The notes beneath the pieces were generated by a model, which saw only the letters and a program-made list of their open reading frames with translations, searched no databases and had not been told where the DNA came from. The position numbers were made by a program, and so were the translations under genes. Below are positions 45,231 through 53,767 of a stretch of 64,000 nt of DNA, one piece after another. How positions within the stretch are numbered: the stretch's first letter is position 1; each line of letters begins with the position of its first letter. The stretch comes from Lacihabitans soyangensis (GTDB taxonomy: Bacteria > Bacteroidota > Bacteroidia > Cytophagales > Spirosomataceae): assembly GCF_024343775.1 (NCBI RefSeq), contig NZ_RJUF01000174.1, forward strand, positions 62,001 to 126,000. Reading direction: 5' to 3'.

Positions 45231-45442
45231 TTAAACAAAATCTTCCATCGTCAAATTTGATTGCCTCACAATTGAACGAAAAGTACCAAAAGGTATTTCC
45301 TTTTTATTCATAGGTACTATTACAGTTAAAACAGGATTAATTCCTTTTCTAAATTTTGCATGACTTCCTTTCTGGAAACATATTCAAATCCCATTCGCAT
45401 TAAAACTTTTACGATATATTCGGAAGAATATAATTTAGGCAT
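45231..45442 (-). pseudogene. HicA-family toxin gene with a one-base deletion
   Basis: From ATG 45442 the minus strand reads M-P-K-L-Y-S-S-E-Y-I-V-K-V-L and reaches V-S-R-K, then shifts out of frame. One extra G after A-A-G would restore G-S-H-A-K-F-R-K-G, the HicA double-stranded-RNA-binding motif with catalytic His, and a continuous frame to T-M-E-D-F-V-stop at 45231 (71 codons including stop). In the actual frame translation ends after 38 residues, without the His. The ATG overlaps the end of the HicB-like gene by 8 bases, so the operon order here is antitoxin then toxin. Deletion within a GGG run or a sequencing error explains it. Confidence 0.88.
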
Positions 45443-45647
45443 GAGAAAATGTAGTATGAATAATTTCAAGTTGCTCTATTTCTTGAATAGAACTAGGACT
45501 ACTGTCTTCAAAATAAAGCTCTAGGGCTTCCTGAAGGTTTTCTAATGCCTCTTTTTTAGTTTCACCAAAACTAGATACATCTACATTTAAACATTGAGCA
45601 ACAAAATGCTTCCCTTCTTTCCAAACAATATTTTCAAGATTTATCAT
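45435..45647 (-). CDS. HicB-like antitoxin, intact
   Basis: 70 residues from ATG 45647 (a TTG three codons upstream is less likely). The sequence follows the HicB pattern: a first strand N-I-V-W-K-E-G-K-H-F-V-A-Q-C-L-N-V-D-V-S, S-F-G-E-T-K-K-E-A-L-E-N-L then Q-E-A-L-E-L-Y-F-E-D. That is the partial-RNase-H-like fold of HicB. No C-terminal DNA-binding domain is present, so autoregulation by this short form is uncertain. It precedes the broken hicA gene on the same strand with an 8-base overlap. The reading frame is complete. Confidence 0.83.
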   Translation of the reverse strand: MINLENIVWKEGKHFVAQCLNVDVSSFGETKKEALENLQEALELYFEDSSPSSIQEIEQLEIIHTTFSHA

Positions 45648-45832
45648 TTTATTCAATTTTGTTTACAAATTTAATCTTTTTTTATCAATAACACTTAATT
45701 CGATATTTTGATTTTCTGTGGTAAATCAAATGATAAAAATTTACTGCCGTTGTTTTCAAATAATTTAAGCCCTATAATTAAAGCCCATTCCCAGTTCAAA
45801 AAGCTATATATCGATTTTCCACCAAAAATCGC

Positions 45833-45840
45833 TAATTTTG
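45833..45840 (+). promoter_or_regulatory. Likely -7 box of leuS
   Basis: TAATTTTG matches TAnnTTTG and lies 25 bases before the leuS ATG. Just upstream, CGATTTT and AAAATCG (45812-45831) form a short inverted repeat. No clear -33 TTTG is seen. Confidence 0.4.
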
Positions 45841-45865
45841 CGGAAAATTTGATTTAAAAAACGCA

Positions 45866-48676
45866 ATGGCAGAGTACAGACACCGAGAGATAGAGAAAAA
45901 ATGGCAACAATATTGGGAAAATAACCACACCAACAAAGTTGAAATAGACACCACAAAACCTAAATGCTACGTTCTGGATATGTTTCCATATCCATCTGGG
46001 GCAGGTTTGCACGTGGGTCATCCACTCGGGTACATCGCTTCTGACATCTATAGCAGATACAAAAAACTCAAGGGCTTCAATGTATTGCACCCTATGGGTT
46101 TTGACTCATTTGGTTTGCCTGCCGAGCAATATGCCATCCAAACGGGGCAGCATCCGGCCATTACGACAGAGAAAAACATCGAAACTTATATCGGCCAGTT
46201 AAAAAACATCGGTTTTTGCTACGATTGGTCGCGTGAAGTGCGTACTTCTGACCCTGCTTACTACAAATGGACACAGTGGATTTTCATGGAATTGTTTAAT
46301 GCTTGGTACAACAAGGAGACCGACAAAGCCGAAAATGTGGCTACTTTGTACGATTTGTTTGCCAAAGGCGGCTCAAATGCAGCCAAAGCGGTTTGTGACG
46401 AAGAATTGCCAGAATTTACAGCCGAAGAATGGAATTCATGGTCGAAAGAAAAACAATATGAGGTTTCTTTAAACTACCGTTTGACCTATTTGGCAGAGTC
46501 GGTGGTCAATTTCTGTCCTGAATTGGGCATGGTTTTGTCAAACGACGAAGTGAAAGACGGCGTTTCGGAACGTGGTGGCTATCCGGTGATTCAGAAAAAA
46601 ATGAGTCAGTGGATGATGCGTATCACCGCTTATTGCGACAGATTGATTTCTGGCTTGGATACCATCGACTGGTCGGAATCTTTGAAAGACCAACAACGCA
46701 ACTGGATTGGAAAATCCAATGGTGCTTCGGTAAAATTCGAAGTGGAGAATTCTGATAAAAAAATTGAAGTTTTCACTACAAGAATTGACACGATTTATGG
46801 CGTTTCGTTCCTTGTTTTGGCTCCAGAACACGAATGGGTGGCCGATTTGACCACTTCTGAGCAAAAAGCAAGCATAGAAGAATATATCCTAGAAACCCAA
46901 AAACGTTCGGAATTGGACCGTATGTCTGATGTTAAGAAAGTTTCGGGTGCGTTTACGGGTTCATACTGCATAAATCCATTCAATGGCGAGCGAGTGCCAA
47001 TTTGGATTGCAGATTACGTATTGGCTGGCTACGGAACAGGTGCTGTGATGGGTGTACCATCTGGCGATCAACGTGACTGGAATTTTGCAACGCATTTCAG
47101 TCTGCCCATCATTCCGATTTTAGATGCTCAAGCAGATATCGAAACCCAAGCAGATGCCACAAAAGAAGGAAAATACATCAATTCGGGCATGATAAATGGC
47201 TTGGATTACAAAGCAGCAACTGCGAAATTGGTGGCTTATTTGGAAGAAAATAAAATTGGACGTGGAAAGGTAAATTACCGTTTGCGTGATGCCGTTTTTG
47301 CTCGTCAACGTTATTGGGGAGAGCCAGTTCCGGTTTATTTCAAGCCGAATGCAGAGGGAACGCTAGTGCCTCATTTGGTAGATAAAAAGGATTTGCCTTT
47401 GATTTTACCTGAAATAGACAAATACCAACCTACAGAAACAGGTGAACCGCCTTTAGGGAGAGCTAAAAATTGGACTTATACACCCGAAGGTTCAACAGAA
47501 GCTTATCCACTAGAAATGAGCACCATGCCAGGTTGGGCAGGAAGTAGCTGGTATTGGTACCGCTACATGGACGCCAACAACGACACCGATTTTGCATCAA
47601 AAGAAGCATTGGATTATTGGCAAGATATTGATTTGTATTTGGGCGGAACCGAACACGCCACGGGTCACCTTTTGTATAGCCGTTTCTGGAACAAAGTTTT
47701 GAAAGATTTGGGCTATGTAAAACAAGAGGAATTTGCTAGGAAATTGATCAATCAGGGGATGATTCAGGGTCGTAGTAACTTTGTTTACAGAGTTAAAGAT
47801 GCCGAAAAACCAACTTTTGTTTCCTTGGGTTTAAAGGATCAATACGAAACCGTAAAACTTCATGTAGATGTAAACATCGTTGAGGCGGACGTTTTGGATT
47901 TAGAAAAATTCAAAACTACCAGAAACGATATTGGCGATGAACCACAATTCATCCTAGAGGACGGGAAATATATTTGCGGTTCTGAGGTTGAAAAAATGTC
48001 CAAATCCAAGTTCAATGTAGTCAATCCTGACACCTTGGTAGAAAGATACGGAGCAGACACCTTGCGTCTTTACGAGATGTTTTTGGGGCCTTTGACAGAG
48101 TCGAAACCTTGGGATACGCGTGGAATTGAAGGAACTTATAGATTTTTGAGGAAATTCTGGCGTTTGTTTTTCGATCAAAACGGTAATCCGATTTTCAAAG
48201 ATGAAGAACCTACCAAAGACGAATTAAAATCTTTGCACAAAACCATCAAAAAAGTAGCAGAAGATGTGGAGAATTTCTCTTTCAATACTTCAGTGAGCTC
48301 ATTCATGATTTGTGTAAACGAATTGACGGATCTAAAATGCCACAAATTGGCCATTTTGAAAGATTTGTTGATCATCATTTCTCCTTATGCTCCGCATATT
48401 GCAGAAGAACTTTGGGAGCAAATTGGCGAGACAGAGAGTATCACAAAAACTACTTTTCCGACTTTTAATCCTGCTTATTTGGTAGAAGATAGTTTTGAAT
48501 ATCCTATCCAAATCAATGGAAAAGTGAGGGTGAATATAAACTTCCCAGCAGATATGCCAAAAGAAGAAATAGAGAAGCAAGTATTGGCTAACGAGCAGGT
48601 TATCAAATGGATGGAAGGCAAAGAATTGAAAAAGATAATCGTAGTGCCGAAGCGTATTGTGAATGTGGTTGTTTGA
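45866..48676 (+). CDS. leuS: Leucyl-tRNA synthetase
   Basis: 936-residue class I aminoacyl-tRNA synthetase that charges tRNA-Leu. The HIGH motif is H49-V-G-H52 and the KMSKS motif is K710-M-S-K-S714. The connective polypeptide 1 editing domain (about 230-430) includes T-T-R-I-D-T-I-Y-G, and W-A-G-S-S-W-Y-W lies in the catalytic core. The C-terminal anticodon-binding domain ends with V-P-K-R-I-V-N-V-V-V. Longer than E. coli LeuRS (860) by insertions that are usual in Bacteroidota. It has its own promoter-like region and a terminator, so it is likely a single-gene transcript. Confidence 0.98.
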   Translation: MAEYRHREIEKKWQQYWENNHTNKVEIDTTKPKCYVLDMFPYPSGAGLHVGHPLGYIASDIYSRYKKLKGFNVLHPMGFDSFGLPAEQYAIQTGQHPAITTEKNIETYIGQLKNIGFCYDWSREVRTSDPAYYKWTQWIFMELFNAWYNKETDKAENVATLYDLFAKGGSNAAKAVCDEELPEFTAEEWNSWSKEKQYEVSLNYRLTYLAESVVNFCPELGMVLSNDEVKDGVSERGGYPVIQKKMSQWMMRITAYCDRLISGLDTIDWSESLKDQQRNWIGKSNGASVKFEVENSDKKIEVFTTRIDTIYGVSFLVLAPEHEWVADLTTSEQKASIEEYILETQKRSELDRMSDVKKVSGAFTGSYCINPFNGERVPIWIADYVLAGYGTGAVMGVPSGDQRDWNFATHFSLPIIPILDAQADIETQADATKEGKYINSGMINGLDYKAATAKLVAYLEENKIGRGKVNYRLRDAVFARQRYWGEPVPVYFKPNAEGTLVPHLVDKKDLPLILPEIDKYQPTETGEPPLGRAKNWTYTPEGSTEAYPLEMSTMPGWAGSSWYWYRYMDANNDTDFASKEALDYWQDIDLYLGGTEHATGHLLYSRFWNKVLKDLGYVKQEEFARKLINQGMIQGRSNFVYRVKDAEKPTFVSLGLKDQYETVKLHVDVNIVEADVLDLEKFKTTRNDIGDEPQFILEDGKYICGSEVEKMSKSKFNVVNPDTLVERYGADTLRLYEMFLGPLTESKPWDTRGIEGTYRFLRKFWRLFFDQNGNPIFKDEEPTKDELKSLHKTIKKVAEDVENFSFNTSVSSFMICVNELTDLKCHKLAILKDLLIIISPYAPHIAEELWEQIGETESITKTTFPTFNPAYLVEDSFEYPIQINGKVRVNINFPADMPKEEIEKQVLANEQVIKWMEGKELKKIIVVPKRIVNVVV

Positions 48677-48732
48677 GGTGGAATGGTACACAGATAACAC
48701 GGATTGAATCGATTTACGCTGATATCTAATTT

Positions 48733-48984
48733 TGAAGCCTGAGGATTTGAAGTCTTCAGGCTTTTTTTTAGGCTAAAATAAAAAAGTGCTTCTTAAATAA
48801 TTGGCAAAAATTAAACAAGCAAAAAGGACAGTAGGGTGGTCAAAGTATATTAACAACAAATAAAATCACGAATGAATCGACCTCATAGAGGTCGGACTTC
48901 GGCTGGTCGTTATATCTCAATCTAAAATCCTTCGACCGCTCTGCGGTCGGATTGGTGAAAACTAAATCGTTTTAAATTTCTAAA
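48733..48984. repeat. Long intergenic repeat, copy 1
   Basis: About 252 bases nearly identical to 49067-49317. It contains a terminator-like hairpin, an AT-rich core, and palindromes CGACCTCATAGAGGTCG (48878-48894) and CGACCGCTCTGCGGTCG (48933-48949). A further palindrome of the same type lies between the copies at 48991-49007. No ORF is present. The two palindromes differ by paired changes that keep the stem. Confidence 0.85.
48735..48769 (+). terminator. Terminator of leuS
   Basis: AAGCCTGA pairs with TCAGGCTT and is followed by a run of Ts. It lies about 60 bases after the leuS stop codon and forms the beginning of the first long repeat copy. A degenerate copy of the same hairpin opens the second repeat at 49069. 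Confidence 0.78.
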
Positions 48985-49066
48985 ATATTTCGACCTCTCT
49001 GAGGTCGGATAGGCCAACTCGAAACATTTTTTAAATTTATGATTTACATTGATTTTTAATTATTTG

Positions 49067-49317
49067 AACCTGAGGATTTAATGTCTTCAGCTTTTTTCAA
49101 TCTCCTAAAATAAAAAAGTGCTTCTTAAATAATTGGCAAAAATCAAACAAGCAAAAAGGACCGTAGAGCGGTCAAAGCATATTAACAACAAATAAAATCA
49201 CGAATGAATCGACCTCAGAGAGGTCGAACTTCGGCTGGTCGTTATATCTCAATCTATAATCCTTCGACCTCTCTGAGGTCGGGACAAGACAAACTAAACC
49301 TTTTTCAAATTTCTAAA
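49067..49317. repeat. Long intergenic repeat, copy 2
   Basis: About 251 bases in the same orientation as copy 1, with scattered substitutions. Palindromes at 49159-49173 (GACCGTAGAGCGGTC), 49210-49226 and 49265-49281. The matching segment in copy 1 of the first one has lost its symmetry. The stretch 48677-49366 holds these repeats and the two flanking terminators and no gene. Confidence 0.85.
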
Positions 49318-49328
49318 CAAAAAAATAC

Positions 49329-49364
49329 AAAAAAGCCAGTTTGAAGATTCAGACTGGCTTTTTT
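49329..49364 (-). terminator. Terminator of the Cthe_2159-like lipoprotein gene
   Basis: AAAAGCCAGT pairs with ACTGGCTTTT, with additional inner pairing, and is followed on the minus strand by a T-run. It starts 2 bases after the lipoprotein stop codon. Confidence 0.83.
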
Positions 49365-49366
49365 GT

Positions 49367-51049
49367 TTATAAATTTAATTGGGTGATGACTGCGTTTACA
49401 GTAAAATTCCCGTTGACTGTGCCATCTTTGTAAACACCAGTTTCGTAATAACCACTCTCTGCTGTACCTACCACCAATCCACCAGTAGATACCGTAAAGT
49501 TTCCTCCTTTTATCAATTTTGAAGAAGAGAAAATAAATGAAAAGTAATTGATTTGCGGCCTAAAAGTCACTAGGCTCTCTCCTTTGGCATTACTGATATT
49601 GATCAATTTTCCCGCCTCATTTCCTTTTTTAAAGTTTATGAGAACCGAATTTTGGGGTGAAATAGCACTTGGTGCTTGTAGAAACCGTGAGTTAGAACCA
49701 GAGGCTATAATTAGACCAGCAATCATTCGAAAAGTACCATTGTAATCCAATGGCACTTCGGCTGAAATCGGCCCGTGCATAATCATGGTTCCACCACTCA
49801 TTTCCACATTACCATTACTATCCAAAAGATCGCCAGAAGTACTTCTCAAAATCAGGGTACCATTTTTTATGTAGACATACGAACCATCATTTTGTTCTGA
49901 ATCTCTAATAGATGAGGCACTAATACAGTCATTTAGCGTGCTTAATTCATACTTTCCAGCACCGATATTGATGGTTTTGGCTTCAAAACCTTCAAAAGCA
50001 TAAAGGACTGTTATTTTGCAATTTTCTATGGTAAGTGAGTTGTCGCCATGAAAAGCGTCATCACCCGTCTGTACTTTGTATTCACCGCCAAGTATTCTAA
50101 GGTCCGAATTAGAATGAATGGCGTCATCTGCACAATTGAGACTCAATTGTTTTGCTATTACATTAACCTCATTCTCGGCCTTTATTCCTTTTGCGGAGTT
50201 TCCATTGGGCAAAAAAGCTGCAAAGCCTCCCCCAGCTTTAATATTATAAACACCACCATTTATATTAACTTTTGAATAAGCCGAAATTCCATCACCCTTG
50301 GCAGTTATATCAAACAGACCATCGTTTATTTCTATAAAACCAGAATTCCTATTGACCTCATTATCAGACTTAAGAGCGTCACCACCAGCTATCAAATCGA
50401 ATTCTCCGCCTCGAATTACTACAAAATCTTTCCCCCTGATAGCCTCATCTTTGGCATCGACTTTTATTTTACCGTTTCGAATCAACAAACCATCTTTTGA
50501 CGAAAGACCATCTTCAAAATTTGACTTTACATTCAAAACCCCTTCACCATCAACAATCGTGAAGGTTTGGCTGTAAATGGTAGCATTTTGTCCATCTTGG
50601 GTCAATAAGTAATTTTCATTATCACTGAAATTATTGACAGTTCCTTTCTCTAAAAAAATCAAAACCCTTTCCGCTTTATCAATAAACAAGGACGAACCTT
50701 TGTCAGAATGCACCTCTACCCCATTCAAAATTAGCCTTACAATATCATTTCCGGCCGATTGAACTATAATCTGGCCATTACTTAGCTTTCCAGAGATTCT
50801 ATAAGTGCCTGGTGCTGAAATTTTTAAATTTCCTTGTGAAAAATCCACTCCTGAACCAACTATTTCAGCTGAATTATCCTTGAGAATGATTAATTTTTCC
50901 ACATTGGCCTCCCATTTATAGTCTTTTTCAGTTTCCAAATCTTCCAAAGTTTTGAAAACCTCCGTCGTTGGTTCAATGACCTCAGCTTCCTTTTTGCAAG
51001 AAACGAGGCTAACGATACCAACAAATAAGATTGTCCAAAAACTTTTCAT
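49367..51049 (-). CDS. Carbohydrate-binding-like lipoprotein (Cthe_2159 family)
   Basis: 560-residue lipoprotein with lipobox L-V-S-C (Cys18). The mature protein is dominated by short repeating strands with Gly, Asp and Asn turns, such as G-D-G-I-S-A-Y-S-K-V-N-I-N-G-G, D-D-A-I-H-S-N-S-D-L-R-I-L-G-G and G-D-D-A-F-H-G-D-N-S-L. This is the pattern of the Cthe_2159 right-handed beta-helix family (PF14262), members of which bind calcium and acidic polysaccharide. It is probably on the outer membrane or periplasmic face. It is transcribed alone, ending in a strong terminator. A role in polysaccharide binding or cell-surface structure is inferred from family. Confidence 0.85.
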   Translation of the reverse strand: MKSFWTILFVGIVSLVSCKKEAEVIEPTTEVFKTLEDLETEKDYKWEANVEKLIILKDNSAEIVGSGVDFSQGNLKISAPGTYRISGKLSNGQIIVQSAGNDIVRLILNGVEVHSDKGSSLFIDKAERVLIFLEKGTVNNFSDNENYLLTQDGQNATIYSQTFTIVDGEGVLNVKSNFEDGLSSKDGLLIRNGKIKVDAKDEAIRGKDFVVIRGGEFDLIAGGDALKSDNEVNRNSGFIEINDGLFDITAKGDGISAYSKVNINGGVYNIKAGGGFAAFLPNGNSAKGIKAENEVNVIAKQLSLNCADDAIHSNSDLRILGGEYKVQTGDDAFHGDNSLTIENCKITVLYAFEGFEAKTINIGAGKYELSTLNDCISASSIRDSEQNDGSYVYIKNGTLILRSTSGDLLDSNGNVEMSGGTMIMHGPISAEVPLDYNGTFRMIAGLIIASGSNSRFLQAPSAISPQNSVLINFKKGNEAGKLINISNAKGESLVTFRPQINYFSFIFSSSKLIKGGNFTVSTGGLVVGTAESGYYETGVYKDGTVNGNFTVNAVITQLNL

Positions 51050-51129
51050 TTTTTAAGAATGTTAGTTGCTCATGTTATAATTCTTGAAATTACGTAAATT
51101 CAAAGTCAGAGTTGCAATTTTTTGCCTGA

Positions 51130-51162
51130 TTTTAGGTCTTACCATTATTATCGGACCTAAAA
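51130..51162. promoter_or_regulatory. Inverted repeat upstream of the TlpA-like gene
   Basis: TTTTAGGTC and GACCTAAAA arms, with a G at the inner edge of the right arm, are separated by about 15 bases. They lie about 65 bases before the TlpA-like start and about 80 bases upstream of the divergent lipoprotein gene start. There is no T-run in either direction that would make it a terminator, so a regulator site is possible. No factor can be named. Confidence 0.25.
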
Positions 51163-51226
51163 AAACAGATTAATCCAATATTTAGGAACAAAATTTGTTA
51201 ATAGATAGTAAACCATTTTCGTTTTA

Positions 51227-52471
51227 ATGAAAAAATTAATTGTTCTACTTTTTATAAGTTTTAAGGCCTTCGCTCAGTTTCCTGAGGGATTATTGGCAGA
51301 TAGCTCTGACATTTATACTAAATTCAAATTCGCCAAATATGACTCCTTATTGACAGAACTGAAATCACCTGAAAATGAAGATTTCATAAAAGATTTCAAT
51401 AAGAAATTCGGAGCTTTTTTTGATACAAAAAAACAATACGAGTATCTCCTTACTGCCAATATCGACCAGTTAGAAATGGATCTTTATGACCAAAGAAAGG
51501 CTCAATTGGATTTCCTCAAAAAAGCCAAAGTGTCAAAGTTTTTAGCAGAACATCTCGAAAAAGAAATCAAATATAACTATTGGCACCTGATATTTGCTTA
51601 TCCCATAGAGCGGGGAAATAGTGACCAAAAGCTGAGAAGGGTAATTTCTCTGCCAAATGTGATGGTCGAGGCCCTAAAAGCAGATATGATGAAGGATGCC
51701 AGTCTCATGCACAATAAGTCTTACAGGAATCTTTTGATGTATTATATCACCTACAAAAACTCAGAGGAGAAAGATTTTGTAAAATATGCCAACCAACTTC
51801 AATCCGTGACCGATAAGGCCGATTTTGCTCAGAAAAATTTTGGAGGCGATATACTGGATTATTCATTGGCCCAACTTCTTATCAATAACAAAAAATATTT
51901 GGGTGTTAGAACAACTAGAAATATTGCTCGCAACATCAAAAATAACAGTGTAAGGTATGTATTTGAGGGTGATTTTATGAAAGATATCATCGCGAATGAA
52001 GCAATAGCCATTGCCAAAAAGAAAGAGGAAGATGAGAAAGCAGCTAAAAAATCAGCGATACAGTTCACCGATATTAACGGCAAAATGTTTGACTTCAGCA
52101 AATTTGCTGGCAAAGTGGTTTATGTAGATTTTTGGGCGAGCTGGTGTGGGCCATGTAAAGCCGAATTTCCGTATTCAAAAACCATGCATTCTGGACTATC
52201 GGAAAAAGACAAGAAGAACATAGTTTTCCTTTATATTTCTATCGATGACACCGAAGACAAATGGCGTAACGGCATAAAATCCAACGGTTTAGAGGAATTT
52301 GAAAACGCATGGGTATCGCCAGAATGGTCAGTTAAAGCTTCACAGTTATATATGATAAGAACCATACCTAGATACATGATAATAGACAAAACAGGCAAAA
52401 TTGTAAGTCCTGATGCAAAACGGCCTAGTAACCCTGATACGCTGGGGCAATTGCTTGACCTTGCAAAATAA
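51227..52471 (+). CDS. Secreted TlpA/ResA-like thioredoxin-fold protein
   Basis: 414 residues. A signal peptide ends near residue 16 (F-K-A-F-A-Q). The N-terminal 270 residues are mostly helical and not recognised. The C-terminal domain (about 280-412) is a TlpA/AhpC-type thioredoxin fold with W-A-S-W-C307-G-P-C310-K and the cis-Pro region R-T-I-P-R-Y-M-I-I-D. Such proteins reduce or exchange disulphides in the periplasm, for example in cytochrome c maturation or peptide/glycan uptake systems. Long TlpA-like proteins with a helical N-terminus are frequent in Bacteroidota, and their partner is unknown. The gene is divergent from the Cthe_2159-like lipoprotein. Confidence 0.87.
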   Translation: MKKLIVLLFISFKAFAQFPEGLLADSSDIYTKFKFAKYDSLLTELKSPENEDFIKDFNKKFGAFFDTKKQYEYLLTANIDQLEMDLYDQRKAQLDFLKKAKVSKFLAEHLEKEIKYNYWHLIFAYPIERGNSDQKLRRVISLPNVMVEALKADMMKDASLMHNKSYRNLLMYYITYKNSEEKDFVKYANQLQSVTDKADFAQKNFGGDILDYSLAQLLINNKKYLGVRTTRNIARNIKNNSVRYVFEGDFMKDIIANEAIAIAKKKEEDEKAAKKSAIQFTDINGKMFDFSKFAGKVVYVDFWASWCGPCKAEFPYSKTMHSGLSEKDKKNIVFLYISIDDTEDKWRNGIKSNGLEEFENAWVSPEWSVKASQLYMIRTIPRYMIIDKTGKIVSPDAKRPSNPDTLGQLLDLAK

Positions 52472-52564
52472 TTGGTAACATTAAAGCCATGAATAGCAAA
52501 AATTTAATAATTTTGAATCAATAACGATTTCTGTTCGTTTTGTTTAAAAGAATCAAGTAAAAGC

Positions 52565-52798
52565 ATGTTTAAGTTCATATTTCTCATATTGTTATTGTTG
52601 GTGTTTGTGGCACCGCTGAGGAGGTTTTTGTTTTGGTTAATTGTTGGAAGACAAATAGTTAAAGAACAAAAAAAATATCACCAACCCTCAGCTCCTATTC
52701 GTCCTGAAGGTGAAATCAAAGTGGAATACAAACCCAATAGAAACGACCGCCCTAGCGATAATGGTGGCCAGTATGTTGATTACGAAGAAGTTAAATAA
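52565..52798 (+). CDS. Small membrane protein (DUF4834-like)
   Basis: 77 residues. One N-terminal hydrophobic helix (M-F-K-F-I-F-L-I-L-L-L-L-V-F-V), a short basic linker, and a polar, disordered C-terminus (R-P-S-D-N-G-G-Q-Y-V-D-Y-E-E-V). The form matches the DUF4834 family of Bacteroidota, with moderate certainty. It ends 2 bases before the DoxX gene, so the two are probably cotranslated. Confidence 0.68.
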   Translation: MFKFIFLILLLLVFVAPLRRFLFWLIVGRQIVKEQKKYHQPSAPIRPEGEIKVEYKPNRNDRPSDNGGQYVDYEEVK

Positions 52799-52800
52799 TT

Positions 52801-53205
52801 ATGCTCAAAAAGAGATTCAACATTCCCATATCCATAGATTTTGCTGTTTTATTACTCCGAGTTGTTCCCTCTCTTTTTATGATGGGTCATGGTTGGAGCA
52901 AACTATCTAATGTCCTCAATGGCGATTGGTCTTTTGCTGACCCAATCGGTGTAGGTGAACCCATTTCTTTGGTACTTACTATTTTTGCAGAATTAGTTTG
53001 TTCCATATTGGTGATAGTAGGATTTTTTACTCGTCCTGCTTTGGTAATTCTAATGGTTTTGTGCACGGTCATAATTTTCATTATTCACGGTGCTGATCCC
53101 ATAGGAGACAAAGAACATGCGGCCCTATTTTTCGCTATTTATGCGGCAATTTTCATTACAGGCCCGGGCAGAATGTCGATAGATAACAGACTATTTAGCA
53201 GATAA
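52801..53205 (+). CDS. DoxX-family membrane protein
   Basis: 134 residues with four predicted helices. The first helix begins with F-A-V-L-L-L-R-V-V-P-S-L-F-M-M-G-H-G-W-S-K-L, the DoxX signature (R..G..H/G..K). G-F-F-T-R-P-A follows the second helix, and a late H-G-A-D-P-I-G-D-K-E-H-A-A-L-F loop precedes the last. DoxX proteins are linked to respiratory or oxidative-stress functions. It follows the DUF4834-like gene by 2 bases and its 3' end overlaps the convergent purN by 15 bases. Confidence 0.85.
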   Translation: MLKKRFNIPISIDFAVLLLRVVPSLFMMGHGWSKLSNVLNGDWSFADPIGVGEPISLVLTIFAELVCSILVIVGFFTRPALVILMVLCTVIIFIIHGADPIGDKEHAALFFAIYAAIFITGPGRMSIDNRLFSR

Positions 53206-53763
53206 TATTTCCTTGTGAATAACTTCAGGGAAATATTGATACTCCAGTTGATGAATTTTTTGTGCCACATCATCTGCGGTATCGTTTTTTGTAACCTCGC
53301 ATTTGGCCTGAAAAATGATTTTCCCCTCGTCGTAATGCTCATTTACGTAGTGAATGGTTATGCCAGTCTCAGTCTCTTGATTGGCCACCACCGCCTCGTG
53401 TACGTGATGCCCCCACATGCCTTTTCCGCCATATTTGGGCAATAAAGCTGGGTGAATATTTATCATACGGTTTTCAAAAGCCCTCGTGAGATTATTTGGT
53501 ACCAACCACAGAAATCCCGCCAATATAACCCAGTCGATCTTTTGCGATTGAAGTATTTCCACTATCTTGCCTGTTTTGGCAAATAGTTTTTTATTGAAAA
53601 TTAAGGTAGGAACGTTTAACCTTTGGGCCCTTTCTATAACTCCAGCTGTAGGATTATTGGTCAGAATCAAACAGACCTCCACTTCGTTGTTCGAACTGAA
53701 ATATTCAACAATTCGCTCAGCATTAGACCCTGAACCTGAGGCAAAAATGGCAATTTTTATCAT
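53191..53763 (-). CDS. purN: Phosphoribosylglycinamide formyltransferase
   Basis: 190 residues from ATG 53763 (a TTG six codons upstream is less likely). It transfers a formyl group from 10-formyltetrahydrofolate to GAR in purine synthesis. The N-terminal A-I-F-A-S-G-S-G-S-N loop, the catalytic N-I-H-P-A-L-L-P segment, and H-Y-V-N-E-H-Y-D-E-G-K with the catalytic Asp are all present. Its start lies 4 bases after the stop of the UbiA-family gene, so the two are cotranscribed, an unusual pairing. Confidence 0.94.
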   Translation of the reverse strand: MIKIAIFASGSGSNAERIVEYFSSNNEVEVCLILTNNPTAGVIERAQRLNVPTLIFNKKLFAKTGKIVEILQSQKIDWVILAGFLWLVPNNLTRAFENRMINIHPALLPKYGGKGMWGHHVHEAVVANQETETGITIHYVNEHYDEGKIIFQAKCEVTKNDTADDVAQKIHQLEYQYFPEVIHKEILSAK

Positions 53764-53767
53764 AATT

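Noticed and set aside
48733-49317. CRISPR array
   Set aside because: The repeats are two long copies with short palindromes at irregular spacing, not short repeats with equal spacers, and no cas gene is present.
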